From: Benincasa hispida
Lineage: Eukaryota; Streptophyta; Magnoliopsida; Cucurbitales; Cucurbitaceae
Direction of reading: 5' to 3'
DNA: 64,000 nt
Assembly: GCF_009727055.1 (NCBI RefSeq)
Contig: NC_052353.1
Location: 64,136,671 to 64,200,670 of the forward strand
Shown: in pieces, positions 44,676 through 56,295 of the stretch
Numbering within the stretch: position 1 is the first letter of the stretch
Layout of the letters: every line of letters starts with the position of its first letter
Notes under the pieces: generated by a model
What the model was told of the DNA's origin: nothing
The model's database searches: none
The model's input: the letters and a program-made list of their open reading frames with translations, nothing else
Made by a program: the position numbers and the translations under genes

Positions 44676-46490
44676 AGAGTTAGCACGCAATTAGCGGAAG
44701 CAAACAGAATCATTGAGCACCCTAATTCATCAATTTAAGCAATTATGAAAGCATGTTCAAGAACTAAAAAGAAGGCTTCATATATACCTTTGTAGAACTC
44801 CTTCAATCCATGAAAACAGCTTCAGTTTTGACTCCAAAAGATGTAGACCACCACTGAATCTTCCCTACTACTCTCTAGGTTCTTAAACTAGTTTGTGGGA
44901 TCCAAAATTAATAAGAATGAGAAAAATTTTAAGAGAAAAAGTATGATTTCTCTGGTTTTGAAGAACTCTTCTTCAAACTTGATTGTTTGCAAAATCAGCC
45001 ATCCTAGAAGAAGACTGCATAGCCAATTGACAGGTCCTTCTTGTGAGATTTGAGTGGGAATTTAGTGTTAAATATTGGAAAAACCCACTCAAAATATCAC
45101 TCAAAATGGAAATTAGTTTTAAATCAATTTTTCATTTCAAAAATCAATCTTCAAATTTTTAATTTAAATTTCTAAAACTTAAATTAAAAATAAAATTGAT
45201 TTATTTTGAATTTTCATAAATTTTAAATTTTAAATTTTAAATCAAATTAATTCAAATAATTCATTTTAAATAAAATTTAATTAATTAATTAAAATAATTT
45301 AATATCCCATATTAAATTATTAAAATACCAATTTCATGATCATTTCATGTAATTAATATTTAAATCAAATTTAAATATTACCGTTTCAAATTCTTTCATC
45401 ATGTTATTCTAAGATTTAATCTGTTTGTGAGCTAGTAAGAGGACCCAATAGACCTACAGATCATGGGCTCCAATGATCTGAGATTAACCGACTAAACTTT
45501 TTAACCTAATTAATCAACATTCGTTAACTACTGGGTCACTCCACTAAAACCCAGTAGTTGCACTCCCGTCACTGTAGATATATTTCTGTCCACTCGATAT
45601 AACCATAATTAGTAAATTGACCCTTCATAGGTTGTTCGTAATAACAGTTGGGTAAAAAAGTTGTTTTATCCCCAAGATTACATCTTGTTCCTTAAGTCTC
45701 ACTGATCCTCTAATAAACAATTGGTTTGTGATCCAATCACTAAACTAAGTCCCTCTCAGGCCAATGAGAGGGTGGGGCCACTTTTTCAAGATCCAGAGTC
45801 AGCACGTAAAGGAACAACCTCTCTATTATTCCTAAAAGCGGGTAGGAATGAATTCCATCTTGCACCCTATGTCCCCAGCTATCTATCCAGTCTTACTCCT
45901 GAAATGGAAGGCTTATTGAGCCGGTGTTGTTGGGCCAATCCTCACCTATGCAAATCTAAGAATAATCCTGGATAAACACGAGATCATAGTTAGCTCAGAA
46001 TTAAGGTCAAGTTACCTAGGTCATCGCTTTAAAATAGTCAGTCTTAAACAGCAGTGTTATAAAGTAAGAGTGACTAATTTCTTGGTCCGATCTTATACAA
46101 ACTCTTTGCATAGGACACCCCTACTCGCGTGTCTCTACATAAACGAACTAGATCACTTTGTTTGTAGCACTTTAGAACAATTGTAACTCTACAAAGTGGG
46201 TGGCATCCAATAGTGTCTCCAGAATAAGGTACCAAGCCTTGTTCGTATACTATAGACCATTTTGACTATTTACTCAAACTTGATCCACTCTTATGTCTCC
46301 ACATAAAGTTCAAGTATTAACGTAATAGTCATGGATCTTAGTTTATTGGATTTAGGTTATTTCTAAAATGAAAATGAGCAATTCAAACATTCAATAACAA
46401 CTTTATTGAATCAAACTTCAATAACATCTATATTGATTAACAGAATAAGTTTATTGTTTACAAACCACGAGTTTTAGGACATAAAACCTA
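44676..46490 (-). mobile_element. Copia C 3' LTR, minus strand
   Basis: On the minus strand a purine tract 'aagtgggag' (about 46497-46505) is followed by 'ggttttatgtcctaaaactc', the LTR start. The reversed body carries the same blocks as the other LTRs. Its end matches copia A's LTR end ('gattctgtttgcttcc' against 'gattctatttgctacc'). Confidence 0.8.
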
Positions 46491-46499
46491 AAAAAACTC

Positions 46500-48250
46500 C
46501 CACTTGAGCTAAAACTCCAGTGTTTACACACATTTATACACATAATGTTGAGTTTTTGAGTTTTTAGAGAGAAATACAATAAACTAGGGCATCATATACC
46601 CACAGTTTGTCGTGAGTTTTTAGAGAAAAATACAATAAACTAGGGCATCATATACCCACAGTTCCTAGGTATCATATACCCTTTGTTTTTTTCCCATTTA
46701 CCCTAGATTGTATAGCCTGTAGTCCTAGACTTACTAGGTGACCCTCAAATACTTTAGGGGAGAGGACCCCTGTAAACATATCAGTATATAGTATAATTCT
46801 AATCAACAAATAGAAAATGCATGTTTTACCCTCAACTTCTTGAGTCTCAACGCTATCACGAAGGATTGGTGGCTTGAGTTTCTACTAAACTCATGTTATG
46901 ACTAGGCTATCATACAACTCGCCCACTACATCGAGACATTCTCAACTCTTTTGAGAAAGATGCATCTGAACACTCTAAACAACTTTTATTGCAGGATTAG
47001 CTTAATCAATAACTCTTGTTTATTTTCTATAACTACTATGGAAACTTGATACAGTAATTTATGATCTCGCATGTATACTTCTTCAATTAAAGTAACATTT
47101 GTCAATATAAATACTTTATTTTCTTCTAGAGGTTGAAGAAGTATACTATATTTGGGCAGCCTATGGATAAGCATACTATTTTGAATGATGGTCCACTTCC
47201 TTAGGATTTGGCACTAATATATATGCTGGTCTTTTCCAAATTATAAATATGTAAACATCTTTTACTTGTCATAAATAGCTTTTACGACCTCACCACATCT
47301 CATATGGAGTTTCAGAAAATATTTTAATGGAATGATGTTGAAAACGTATATAACAGTCACTACTGTATACTCCCAAAACAATTTAGGCAACTGAGCATAG
47401 CCCATCTTTCAACCGAACTACATCTAATAGGGTTCTGTTTTTCTTCCCGATACACCGGTTCTGCTGAAGCGCCAAGTGTAGAGAGTTGTGACTGGATTCC
47501 ATGTTCTATCAAATAGTTCTGAAAATCTCAGACCTTATGTACTCTCCACCTCGATTTGATCGAATTGTCTTAATTATTTTATTTAACGAGTCTTCATATA
47601 CTTTGAACTTTTCAAAAGATTTAGAATGATGATAAAGTTAGGTAAATATAACCGTACTTTGAATAATCATCAATAAAACCGATGAAATATTCATACCCTC
47701 CTCGTGCCTTGACATTCATTTGACCATATAGGTCTAATTGTGCAAGCTCTAAAGGTTCTTTGGCTTTAAGACCTTTTCTTATAAAAGATCTTTTGGTCAT
47801 CTTATCTTCAAGACAAGACTCACATGTAATGTTAAAACACTGTCTTCTAATTGAATTAGATGACCACTTTTAACTATTTTCTTAATCCTATTAAGATTTA
47901 TGTGACTAACTTTTTAATTGCCAAAGATAAGTACTTGAAGAAACCTTTACCTTTTGTATTTCAGCCATTTTAAATATCTGAATATTTGAAATGACCTTTA
48001 TCGGTTTTAACATAGAAGTTTTTTACAATAGAACATAAAAATACTTCTTTTGCTATGAACACTTCATTTATGTCAAAAGATACTTTTATACAAATGTTCT
48101 TACAAAAGATAGATATATGACCTTTCATTACATTAACAAAAATCACATTATGTAATATAATGGATCTATCTTTTAAACACAACTTCCGGAACTCCCATTG
48201 ATTTTACTGAGATAGTCTCCCTTGTTCACAACCCTGAGAGTTATCTCTTC
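46500..48250 (-). pseudogene. Copia C pol, mostly deleted
   Basis: Read from 48250 down: protease C-terminal part and GAG-pre-integrase (LKDRSIILHNVIFVN, SFDINEVFIAKE, 47970-48182), a decayed integrase core (GGYEYFIGFIDDYSKYGY at about 47700, DFQNYLIEHGIQSQLS at about 47510), the integrase C-terminal block (a frameshifted CLSIGCP...VYF with NVTLIEEVYMRDHK, 46986-47220) and the linker QELRMSRCSGRV at about 46940. RT and nearly all RNase H are missing: the sequence jumps to the C-terminal FEGHL-like tail at about 46740. Many stops are present. Confidence 0.82.
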
Positions 48251-49062
48251 TTCTATAAGCATTCTTCATAAACTAATTTTCTTGTTTTGGTTTTTCCGCT
48301 TTCTTTTCCAGAAGGTACTTCGGGCAGTTTCTCTTCCAGTGTCCGTCTTTGTTACAGTAGAAACATTTTCCTTTGTCTGCAACTTTAGTCTTGCCTTTGC
48401 GGTCAGTAGGAGCTTTCCTCTTCCCCTTACTCTTTGTCATATGAACGCTTTTGTTCTTAGAAGAAGAAGAATCATACTTAGAGGTGATCCTCTTTTATCC
48501 GTAGTGGCAACATTTACCTCTGCTTCTTGTCCCTTATTTTTCAAGAAGGACTGATAAGTCTGTAGCTCATTGAGAAGAGTGGTCAAGTTATATTCTATCT
48601 TGTTCATCATCGTATTTGTGTGAAACTATAAAAAGCTCTTCGAAAAATACTCTAGAATAAAACTTACTTGACTTTTCTCGTCTATGACAACTCTATTTAC
48701 TTCTGCCACATTGAAATAGACCATCATGTCCAGGACATGTTCTCTAACAGAGGCCCCTTCTTTCATGCCACAGTTATATACGTACCTGATGGCATCATGT
48801 CTAAGAGAGAAGGGCGGCTGTCCAAACATCCCCGCGGAGATTCTATAATCTCTTTTGCAATATGCATGCAATCGTGTTTCTTCACCAAAACATCAGATAT
48901 GTTGGCAAGAATATAGACTCGGGCCTTTTCATTTGTCCTTGTCCATTTGTCATATGCTTCTCGAATAGTTTGGTTTGAGTTTGAGCCGAGGTTAGGAAGA
49001 CATTTCTCAATTAAAATGAACCTCAAATCATTTATTACTAGTATTGTATTCAAGTTCAATTT
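48251..49062 (-). pseudogene. Copia C gag (UBN2-type), frameshifted
   Basis: Copia capsid/nucleocapsid gene. The frame 49059-48763 reads MNLNTILVINDLRFILIEKC, then TIREAYDKWTRTNEKARVYI and HDCMHIAKEIIESPRG. A frameshift near 48830 moves into the 48871-48626 frame with MFGQPPFSLRHDAIRYVYNC and HVLDMMVYFNVAEVN. The C-terminal zinc knuckle CFYCNKDGHWKRNC lies at about 48322-48363. Length and order fit a complete copia gag apart from the shift. Confidence 0.9.
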
Positions 49063-49490
49063 TCATGTAGCGTAATTGTCCCCATTAAGTTTCTCAAAAG
49101 CCAGTAATTATATTAATAAGCTAGTCTATCTCTGAAAGTGTAAACAAATTCTATTGGTGAATTGCTTTTAAATCCAATGATGTTTTCGCAAAGTAATAAT
49201 GTATCCAAATTTCAATTTGTAACGATATTTTAGTAAGCCAAAATAGATGCTATCAAGGGGCAGTCAAATACTCCTTTACTGAAGCAAGACATTCTTAACT
49301 AAATACTAATTCAAGAATAACTCATATTCCTATAGTTATTTAGTTACCGTTTTCGATCAAGAACTTATTAACACTTGGTAATTTTCGTAAGTGTAATTCT
49401 CCCTCCGTTTTCAGATCTCAGAGGTTGGCCCCAATAATTCTATTGAAGAGTCAAGATTGGGAAGATTTAACTATCAGAAGTCTAGATCCA
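49063..49490 (-). mobile_element. Copia C leader
   Basis: The reverse complement is colinear with 13970-14160 of copia A, including 'gagtatttgactgcccc' (49259-49275) and the 'acacttac' block. No 5' LTR follows: at about 49490 the sequence changes to element F. Confidence 0.7.
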
Positions 49491-50570
49491 ACAGACAAGG
49501 ATTCATTAAGTTATGAAGTTTTTAGTTTGAAAGAGTAAACCCACAATCAATAAAGATATGAATTTAAAGATATTCAAACTCATGTAGGGAGAAAGAACCA
49601 AAATTGGTTTCTCCATTGCATTGACAATGGGGTTAACTCTTATCAACATGGGTTTCCCCATTGCATTGACAGTGGAGTTGTTATTTTCATAATTCTTCTT
49701 CTTTTTTTTTTTTTTTTGATAATGATCGCAATGTACTGAACGCAATTCTTCGAGATCGCTGCCACCCCCAAACTTAGATGTTGGCAACGCTCTCGTCGCA
49801 AAGCTAAAGACAAAACCAACAGGAATGCGGTAACAAATGTTTGAACAAAGGTTTGCACAAAATAAAACTTAGACTGTCAAATTTTGAAGAGACTACTAAA
49901 GTAAGGAGAGCCTTGCGATGCTTAGTTAGCAGATGCGGTCAATTATATGTACCATCATAGATGCATCGCAAAGGACCACAATCGGACAAGGAGAATTTCA
50001 AAAGGATAATGCATAAAGGATAACAAGAAAAGAACCTTAAGTAGAATATCATTTTTGTCAGTACTTAGAACTCATGCGGAGATATAGCCATGCGTTGAAT
50101 GATGGAGAAGATTCTTCTTCCGAACCATGGCATCGAGTGGAATTATTAACGCACATTCATCCAAGAAAGCAGCTGCAAATCAAAAATGGCAATAATCAAA
50201 TAAATAATCTAAAGTTAACTAGGAAAGCAAAGTAAAGATAGAGTAGAAGACATCCCTGGAGAATTTGAAGTGAAGCTACCGCAAGGAGTCTTCCATGCAG
50301 GAGATTGATCTCAACTGCTTAGGTCGAGACTCATTGTCCTGACCATTGGAGTTTCCAACGATTGTTGGATGCATGTTGGTTGACATGCGCCTAAGATTGC
50401 TTCCAGCTCATGCGACAGATAGCCTTTCTATCTCTAGGTCAACATTGACTTTCGGTGCATCGCCTTCATTCAATTATTGTTTGCAACTTGGTCGCACAAG
50501 CTACAATACGCCTGAGACTAAAATGGGTGTCTACAAAAACACAAAACTTAACAAACTATTAGCTGCCAAG

Positions 50571-50588
50571 TCCCCGACAACGACGTCA
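50571..50588 (-). promoter_or_regulatory. Element F primer-binding site, tRNA-Asp type
   Basis: On the minus strand TTTGACGTCGTTGTCGGGGA straddles this site, 6 bases after the LTR end. It matches the gypsy E site with a few C->T-type differences. Confidence 0.65.
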
Positions 50589-50594
50589 AAAACT

Positions 50595-52080
50595 TGTTGA
50601 TTGAAAATTTGTTGAACGCAATTATGCGTGTTGCATGTCTTAAGCTATGCGTTTAAGCCCATGCGTTGGAATAGAAAGTATGCGTTAATTTAGTATGCAA
50701 TGACCATGCATTTCTATCACAAGTTTTCTTACCTTCTCGCCAAGTATAACGAGAACGCAAGTTTCTCAGGTAATCCGAGATCGAACACAGGGACTTGTCA
50801 CCCAATAATGCTTGTGAAGCAATGCGTTTGAGACGATGAATAGAAATAAAAAGAAGAAGTTAATGGATTACACACTACTCCTACTCCTAACTAAACAAAT
50901 TGAGCAATGGAAGACTTGCAATGAGAATTGGTAGATACATAACTGTTAACACATATTAATGTTTATTATCTTAAATCGCTCGAGTAATCCCAGCTCGTCA
51001 CACTAAAGCATCGCACACCTCTCGATGGTCAACCGCATGACTATATCTCTATAGTGTATGGTTGTGTCGAGTATAAGATCGTACCTATCTCTAGGAACAA
51101 TGCATACTTTGCTTTAATGCATTCCATCTCTTATAAGACAAGCATTGCAATAACCTATCGACCTATCGACAAGCGTTGCTACAGCCTTTCACCAAGCAAA
51201 GAGGATTAACTCACTATACTGGCACAACACACACCTCTCGGTGAGTTGCTACATGCGTCCTATCTCTAGGCTACACGAATGAGTATGCGATCGCCCTTGA
51301 TAAATAAACGATGAAGGTAAACGATGATAAAGATAAAGACGATGAAAAAGATGTCATTGAAGGAATCAAGATATGCATTGATTACAAAATGTCTTAATAT
51401 CTAAAGCTAAAATGTAATACGATATAGAGATCAAAGAAGAAATGAAAGACTCTGCATCAAAACTGCTAGTGGTGCCATGGATGGATGGTGGAGACGTCTC
51501 TCTCGAGCTCTATCTCCGGCAAAAGCTCCGATCGTCACTCGGACTGGTTTATGGGGATGAAGAATCCTCACGAAAATCTCGCTCATGATCTCATATGTGA
51601 TCGCAAACCTCTACCTGAAGGCAGAAATTCTGATGATTTGAAGTGAAGGTCCAAGGGCTATTTATAGAGTTCAAACGCTGACAGCAATCATGATTGCGTT
51701 ATGTCTCGCTGCTGCCTTTGTCGCGATATGGGCAATATCACATCATCTTATCTTATTGATACTCCTAAAGTATACGTTCGAGCTTGATTCAACTGAAGTA
51801 TCAATGCATTCCACCCATCTTACGGTCACACTTCTATTTAGGTCATCACTCCGTGGCCGCAATCTCCAAGTGATGAAGATAGCTGCAACTTCCATGCGAT
51901 GGATGCATTCGGTTGATGGCCGCAACTTCCATGCGATGTACGCACCGCATGCGTTCGATTTCTGCGATAGCTACAAAAATAGACACTTTGACACGAAATA
52001 ACGCATAATATTGGGGTTAGTGAGGATTTAGGTGCTAATCGACACAAAACTCAATTTTTCATAAATTCTAAAGATTATCA
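50595..52080 (-). mobile_element. Element F 5' LTR
   Basis: About 1,486 bp. On the minus strand it begins TGATAATC (as gypsy E begins TGATTGTA) and ends ...AATCAACA. It contains 'ccctgtgttcgatctcggat', the LTR-end signature seen in gypsy E. The right border adjoins the host-gene remnant. Confidence 0.75.
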
Positions 52081-52403
52081 CCACATTTTCTACTTGTTAA
52101 CCTTCATAATTCTAAATAAAAGGCTTTCTGCCAGTTATCACAATACAAGTGAAAATTTTAATAATAATAACAATACAAAATCTCAGCCAGAAAGCATATC
52201 ATCTACTAATTGGTCGGGATAAAAAACTTTGTTAACATCTAAGAAGTATATGGACAGAGGTGTACATGTATCAAGAAAGAGAAAATAATGAACCTAAGAT
52301 CTATACACAAACCAAAAATTACAAGAACAGGAAATGGCAATTCTCTCACTGTTTAAGACACCACGTTTTATTGTAATATACAAACATAGGAAAAAAAATT
52401 TAC

Positions 52404-53339
52404 CAACTAGAAAAAACACCCATCAGAACTTCCATGGCAAAGTAGAAGATGGAGGATAGAGAAGCACACAGTAGACCAGAGTATCTTGATCCACCCCAAA
52501 TCCAAATAATTGATTGGGATAGTGAAGATACCTCACTATCATGGATTTGATTCACTTGCTCCTGAAAATACATATAAAACAGTAATTATCATAAGACTTC
52601 AAAATTTTAAACAGCTTGAATTACTTCATTTCTCCCTAGAAATGCAACCATTAAATGATACAAAAAGATGTGGAAAGGGCCCAATCGACCATAGGTGCCA
52701 TCTTGGTGCAAATACTTTGATTAATTATGACTTATTCTAAGTCATATCAAGTACCCACTGAACGAGTGCATAAGCTCTAACAGACCTTTAATGGATCATG
52801 TATTCAACTAGAGCATATTTCAGACTGTTGAGAACCCTATAGTCTATACCCAAAGTGAATAATAGAAAATAGCAGCTAAGCTTTGATACCTAAATTCAAT
52901 CTCCTTGCCTTCCAGAGTGGCCCAACACTACTTCAAAATCATAATATCGTAGATAATTCAAGGAACAAGGAAGACAAACTAGAATAACACATATTGCACG
53001 GAAATGAAAAAGAAATAAAAATCGAAGTGCGCAAAGTTAGTTGAGAAACCATAATGCCAGTACATCGAGATGTTTAATTTTCACATCTACGCAACCAAAA
53101 TCGGCAACGGAAAAATAGTTGATCAAAATTGAAGGAGAAGTGAGTAGTATGAGCTATATCATGTGCTTTCTTAGAGGATAAGAGATGGTGAAGATGTTGA
53201 TCTTCGGCTTTTCAATTTGGGTCAACAGAGGAGCAATCTCCTCTGAGATCGGAACACCATCGGGCATTGACGGAGGTTCATCCCGAAGGATAAGCTCCAC
53301 CGAATGATCTGCTTCACTGTTGTTCATATCGGACGCCAT
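52404..53339 (-). pseudogene. Host gene remnant: N-terminus of a probable DMT/EamA-type membrane protein
   Basis: Exon 1 (53339 to about 53163) reads MASDMNNSEADHSVELILRD, EEIAPLLTQIEKPKINIF and TISYPLRK. Exon 2 (52561-52404) follows a good acceptor (tattttcag) and reads EQVNQIHDSEVSSLSQSIIW, then IWGGSRYSGLLCASLSSIFY and FAMEVLMGVFS, with a GT donor at 52403-52402. The second half looks like a first membrane helix. From memory it resembles the N-terminus of plant EamA/DMT transporter-like proteins, which have about ten helices. The rest is absent: 52080 is the edge of element F. No GT donor is visible where exon 1 should end (AGAAAG is followed by CACATG). An upstream in-frame Met at 53417 is less likely the start. 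Confidence 0.5.
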
Positions 53340-53639
53340 TATTGGGATTTCCGGAGGTGAAGAAATGAAGAAATTTGACAATGCCGAGTTCAAGGGAGAA
53401 CAATGGATAAACAGCACGGCGTTCCTAAACTCACCATTTTTCGACTTCTTTCACTTTTCTTTCTGGTAATTACAAAATACTCCTTGTGGTTTAATATAAT
53501 TACAGTAGAATGTATGGATAATTATAAGTTACACCCAAATGAGGTTAGATTTTACAAAAACGCCTCTAAACTTTGTGTAGGTTTAAAATTTTAAATATGC
53601 GTTAGAAAAGTTTTCTTCTGTGACCAGAAAGAAAGCTTT

Positions 53640-54560
53640 TCTAAACGAATACTTCCCCAAATTATTTCGCCTTATCAAAGTGCTTTTGTACGTAACCGAC
53701 TAATCTCTAATAATTTTCTGGTGGGATATGAATGCATACATCATATTATAGCGTTGAGATAGTAAAAATGGCATGGTGGCAATGAAACTTGATATGAGTA
53801 AGGCGTATGATAGGGTGGAATGGCCGTTTTTGTGTGGTATCATGAGAAAAATGGGTTTTGATGAGAGTTGGGTGAAATTAATTATGGAATGTCTTTTATG
53901 TTACAATTTCCATTATGATTAATGGCAATCCTAGAGGTTTGATTCATCCTGAGAGAGGGCTGAGACAAGGGAATCCTTTGTCCTCTTATTTATTCTTACT
54001 GTGTGTCGAAGGTCAATCTCACTTATTATCTTTGGCCGTTGATAACGAAATGGTTTCTAGGTGTAAAATTGCTAGATATAGTCCTTTAGTGTCACACCTA
54101 TTTTTTGCTGATGATAGCTTATTGTTCTATAATGCAAATGTTCAGGAAGGAAGAGCCATTAGAGGGATTCTCAACTTATATGAAAGGGCTTCGGGTCAAT
54201 GCATCAATTATTCTAAGTCCTCAATTATATTTAGCCCGAAGTGGATGGAGAAACTCGTATTTCGATGAGTAACTGCGTTCCTATGACAGAGGTGTCTAAC
54301 CTTAGGAAATATCTTGCTCTTTCGTCTCATTTTTCAAGAAACAAAAGGCGTGATCTTAACTTCATAATTGAAAGGGTGAATAAGGCTATGGCAGGTTGGA
54401 AGGGAAGTCTGCTTTCTATTGGGGGTAAGGAAGTTCTCATAAAAGTGGTTGCCCAGGCATTGAGACTCTGGTGTTTAAGTCCCCCTGGATTCCTCGTCTT
54501 TATACTTTTAAGCCTATTACTCCGCCTCAGCAAGGAAAAGAAGACATGAGGGTGAGTGAG
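53640..54560 (+). pseudogene. LINE reverse transcriptase (broken)
   Basis: Blocks are LPQIISPYQSAFVRNRLISN, VAMKLDMSKAYDRVEWPFLC, GIMRKMGFDESW, then frame 53915-54268 with GLIHPERGLRQGNPLSSYLF and the catalytic FADD (54104-54115). This is followed by NYSKSSIIFSPK, and after a frameshift VNKAMAGWKGSLLSIGGKEV. The motifs are those of L1-type plant LINE RT. At least three frame breaks are present, and the EN domain is absent. Confidence 0.92.
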
Positions 54561-55437
54561 CTCATGACATAGATAGGTGGCTTGAATATTTCTTTGTTAC
54601 GAAGCTTATTTTGGGAAAAGGATGTGGAGAAAATCTGTACTATTCCAATTTGCAAAACACGAAGTCGGATGTCTGAATATGGAACTTCTCAAAGAATGAG
54701 ACTTTTTCAACAAAAAGTGTCTATATCATCTGTTTATAGAACAATATCAGCCTAGTTCTAGTAATTCAGCTCGGCCTTTGAAATGGTGGAGATCCTTTTG
54801 GGCAATCAAATTCCTCTCAAAATTAAACTTTTAATGTGCAGGGCTTTCAACAACATCTTACCCTCTAACGAGAATATTTATCAGAGACACATTTCAGATA
54901 ACCCATGGTGTGTGTGTGTTGTGGAAAAGATGTTGAATCGTGGAAACATACCTTTTTTAGTCGTAAACGAGCATTCTATCTTTGGAGGGCGTTCCATCAT
55001 CCTGTGATGAAAATTGATGGGGTGGGTGCTTCGTTTGAAGAAATTTGCTTCCGAACTGCGGAGTTGTCGTGAACTGAGTTGGAGAAGTTTTGTGTGGGGT
55101 GTTGGCGTTTGTGGACTGACCGGAACGCCGTCCTTTGGGATAGACCAGTGCGAGATCTGACGAGATTGCCCGACAAGGTGGTGACCTATTTTTTAGATTT
55201 TTGTCAGCAGTTTCATCCGAAGAGAGGCGTGGAAAGGGTGACTGGATGCATTTTTTATGACGACGGTGAGAGGAACGCCCGATGGTTGCCGCCGGTTGGA
55301 GGGAGTGTCCGGTTGAATGTTGATGCTTCGACTTCCTTATCGAGTGGAATAGGGACTCGTGTGATTTCGCCTTGGCTTTATTATGTGGGCTTAAAGAGGC
55401 TTTTGAGATGAGTTTATCTAATATTTGGGCTGAATCT

Positions 55438-55981
55438 AGGGTTCAAAAAACCCAATATCCCGACCAATTTGGACTACCCAACTCAAACGGTAATCCATAG
55501 ATTAGTTTTTATTTTGAGTTAAGTTGGGTTAAAAAATATTAAAAAATTAAATTTCGGGTTGGATCTCGGTTTACCTATTTAGGGGTCGAGTTGACCCGAC
55601 CCGACTATATATATATATATACCCGGGGACCGTTTGGGGCACCAAACGAGCTTCGTTCACAAAACCGTCTGGCACACGCCATTTTTTCATAGTTCTTAAC
55701 CCCTGGGTCCGTTTTTGCGTTTTTTCGTGACGGAAGGTTCGCGTACAAAGATTAGGCCCCGTGGCAGCCCGCGACGCCCTGCTATATATATATATATTAA
55801 AAAAGTAATATGACAATCAAAATTCAAAATTTAAAATTTTAAAAAAAAATGGAGACCCAACCTGAAAATTTTGGGTTGGGTTGACCCTTCAAAAATGAAC
55901 TGATATGGTTCATTTAAAGTGAACTCGAATTTTCGAGTTGGTGTACAAAATGCCTCCAACCCGACCAATGTACACCCCTAG
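55438..55981 (+). mobile_element. hAT-like non-autonomous DNA transposon (~544 bp)
   Basis: It lies inside LINE coding sequence. Flanks ctgaatct (55430-55437) and ttgaattt (55982-55989) form an 8-bp duplication with two transitions. The ends are AGGGTTCAAAAAACCC on the left and TACACCCCTAG on the right, giving a short imperfect inverted repeat ([CT]AGGG...). Internal sequence is rich in 'gacccgac', 'gggttgg' words. No transposase frame is present. Confidence 0.75.
55620..55782 (+). repeat. GC-rich insert between TA runs
   Basis: A ~160-bp GC-rich block ('cccggggaccgtttggggca', 'gcgcacacgcc'-like words, 'gcccgcgacgccctg') is flanked by TA repeats at 55604-55620 and 55783-55797. It stands out from the AT-rich host element and may be a separate insertion at a TA site. 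No family is recognised. Confidence 0.5.
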
Positions 55982-56295
55982 TTGAATTTGATTCCTAAAT
56001 TTTAGTGAAGGCCATCAATAATAATTTTTTGAAAAATTCTCCAATTGGCGCTATTTTGGATGAAATTAAAGATTGGATGTCTCGAATCAATACTTTAAAC
56101 ATTGCATTTATTATGTGGGATTAATTGTGTTGCCCATTGTTTAGCCAAATGACGTCTAGAAATAGGGAGAGTGGTCGTTGGATTGTACATCCTCTGGTCT
56201 AGCTTTGTCATGTAATCAAACATGATGTTTGATAACTTGTAAAAATATAAGTTATTTTACCTCTTTTAAAAATTAGGGAAAGTTATAGGAAAATG

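Larger units (their letters stand above)
49491..52080 (-). mobile_element. Gypsy-related element F: LTR, leader and PPT, no genes
   Basis: On the minus strand the order is LTR (52080-50595), primer site, about 800 bp of leader and a G-rich purine tract (49776-49761, AAGTTTGGGGGTGGCA). No gag or pol motif is found. Several 'caacgc' and 'cgcaac' words fit the same group as gypsy E. About 270 bp beyond the tract (49491-49760) have a 17-18 base A/T homopolymer near 49705 and a repeated 'cccattgcattgaca' (at about 49613 and 49656). Confidence 0.65.
54780..56200 (+). pseudogene. LINE zinc-binding and RNase H region (broken, split)
   Basis: The zf-RVT-like block reads MVEILLGNQIPLKIKLLMCR, AFNNILPSNENIYQRH (54783-54880), with the cysteine pairs decayed. 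The RNase H-type domain starts at about 55300 (RWLPPVGGSVRLNVDAS). It reaches SNIWAES at 55437, and resumes after the insertion with EFDS and LVKAINNNFLKNSPIG (from about 55985). The frame joins correctly across the insert. Confidence 0.82.
53590..56250 (+). mobile_element. 5'-truncated LINE, split by a hAT-like insertion
   Basis: The element starts inside the RT domain and ends after an RNase H domain, in plus orientation. It is interrupted at 55438-55981. A 5' truncation is typical of LINE insertion. No clear poly-A tail is seen at about 56250. Confidence 0.85.

Noticed and set aside
47970..48554. Plus-strand frame 48222-48554 as a membrane protein gene.
   Set aside because: It is antisense to copia C gag/zinc knuckle. 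Its hydrophobicity comes from the complement of Lys/Glu codons.
48000..49062. A viral origin (pararetrovirus or caulimovirus remnant) for the gag/pol fragments.
   Set aside because: Domain order, LTRs and primer sites identify Ty1/copia and Ty3/gypsy retrotransposons. No movement protein or viral coat motif is seen.
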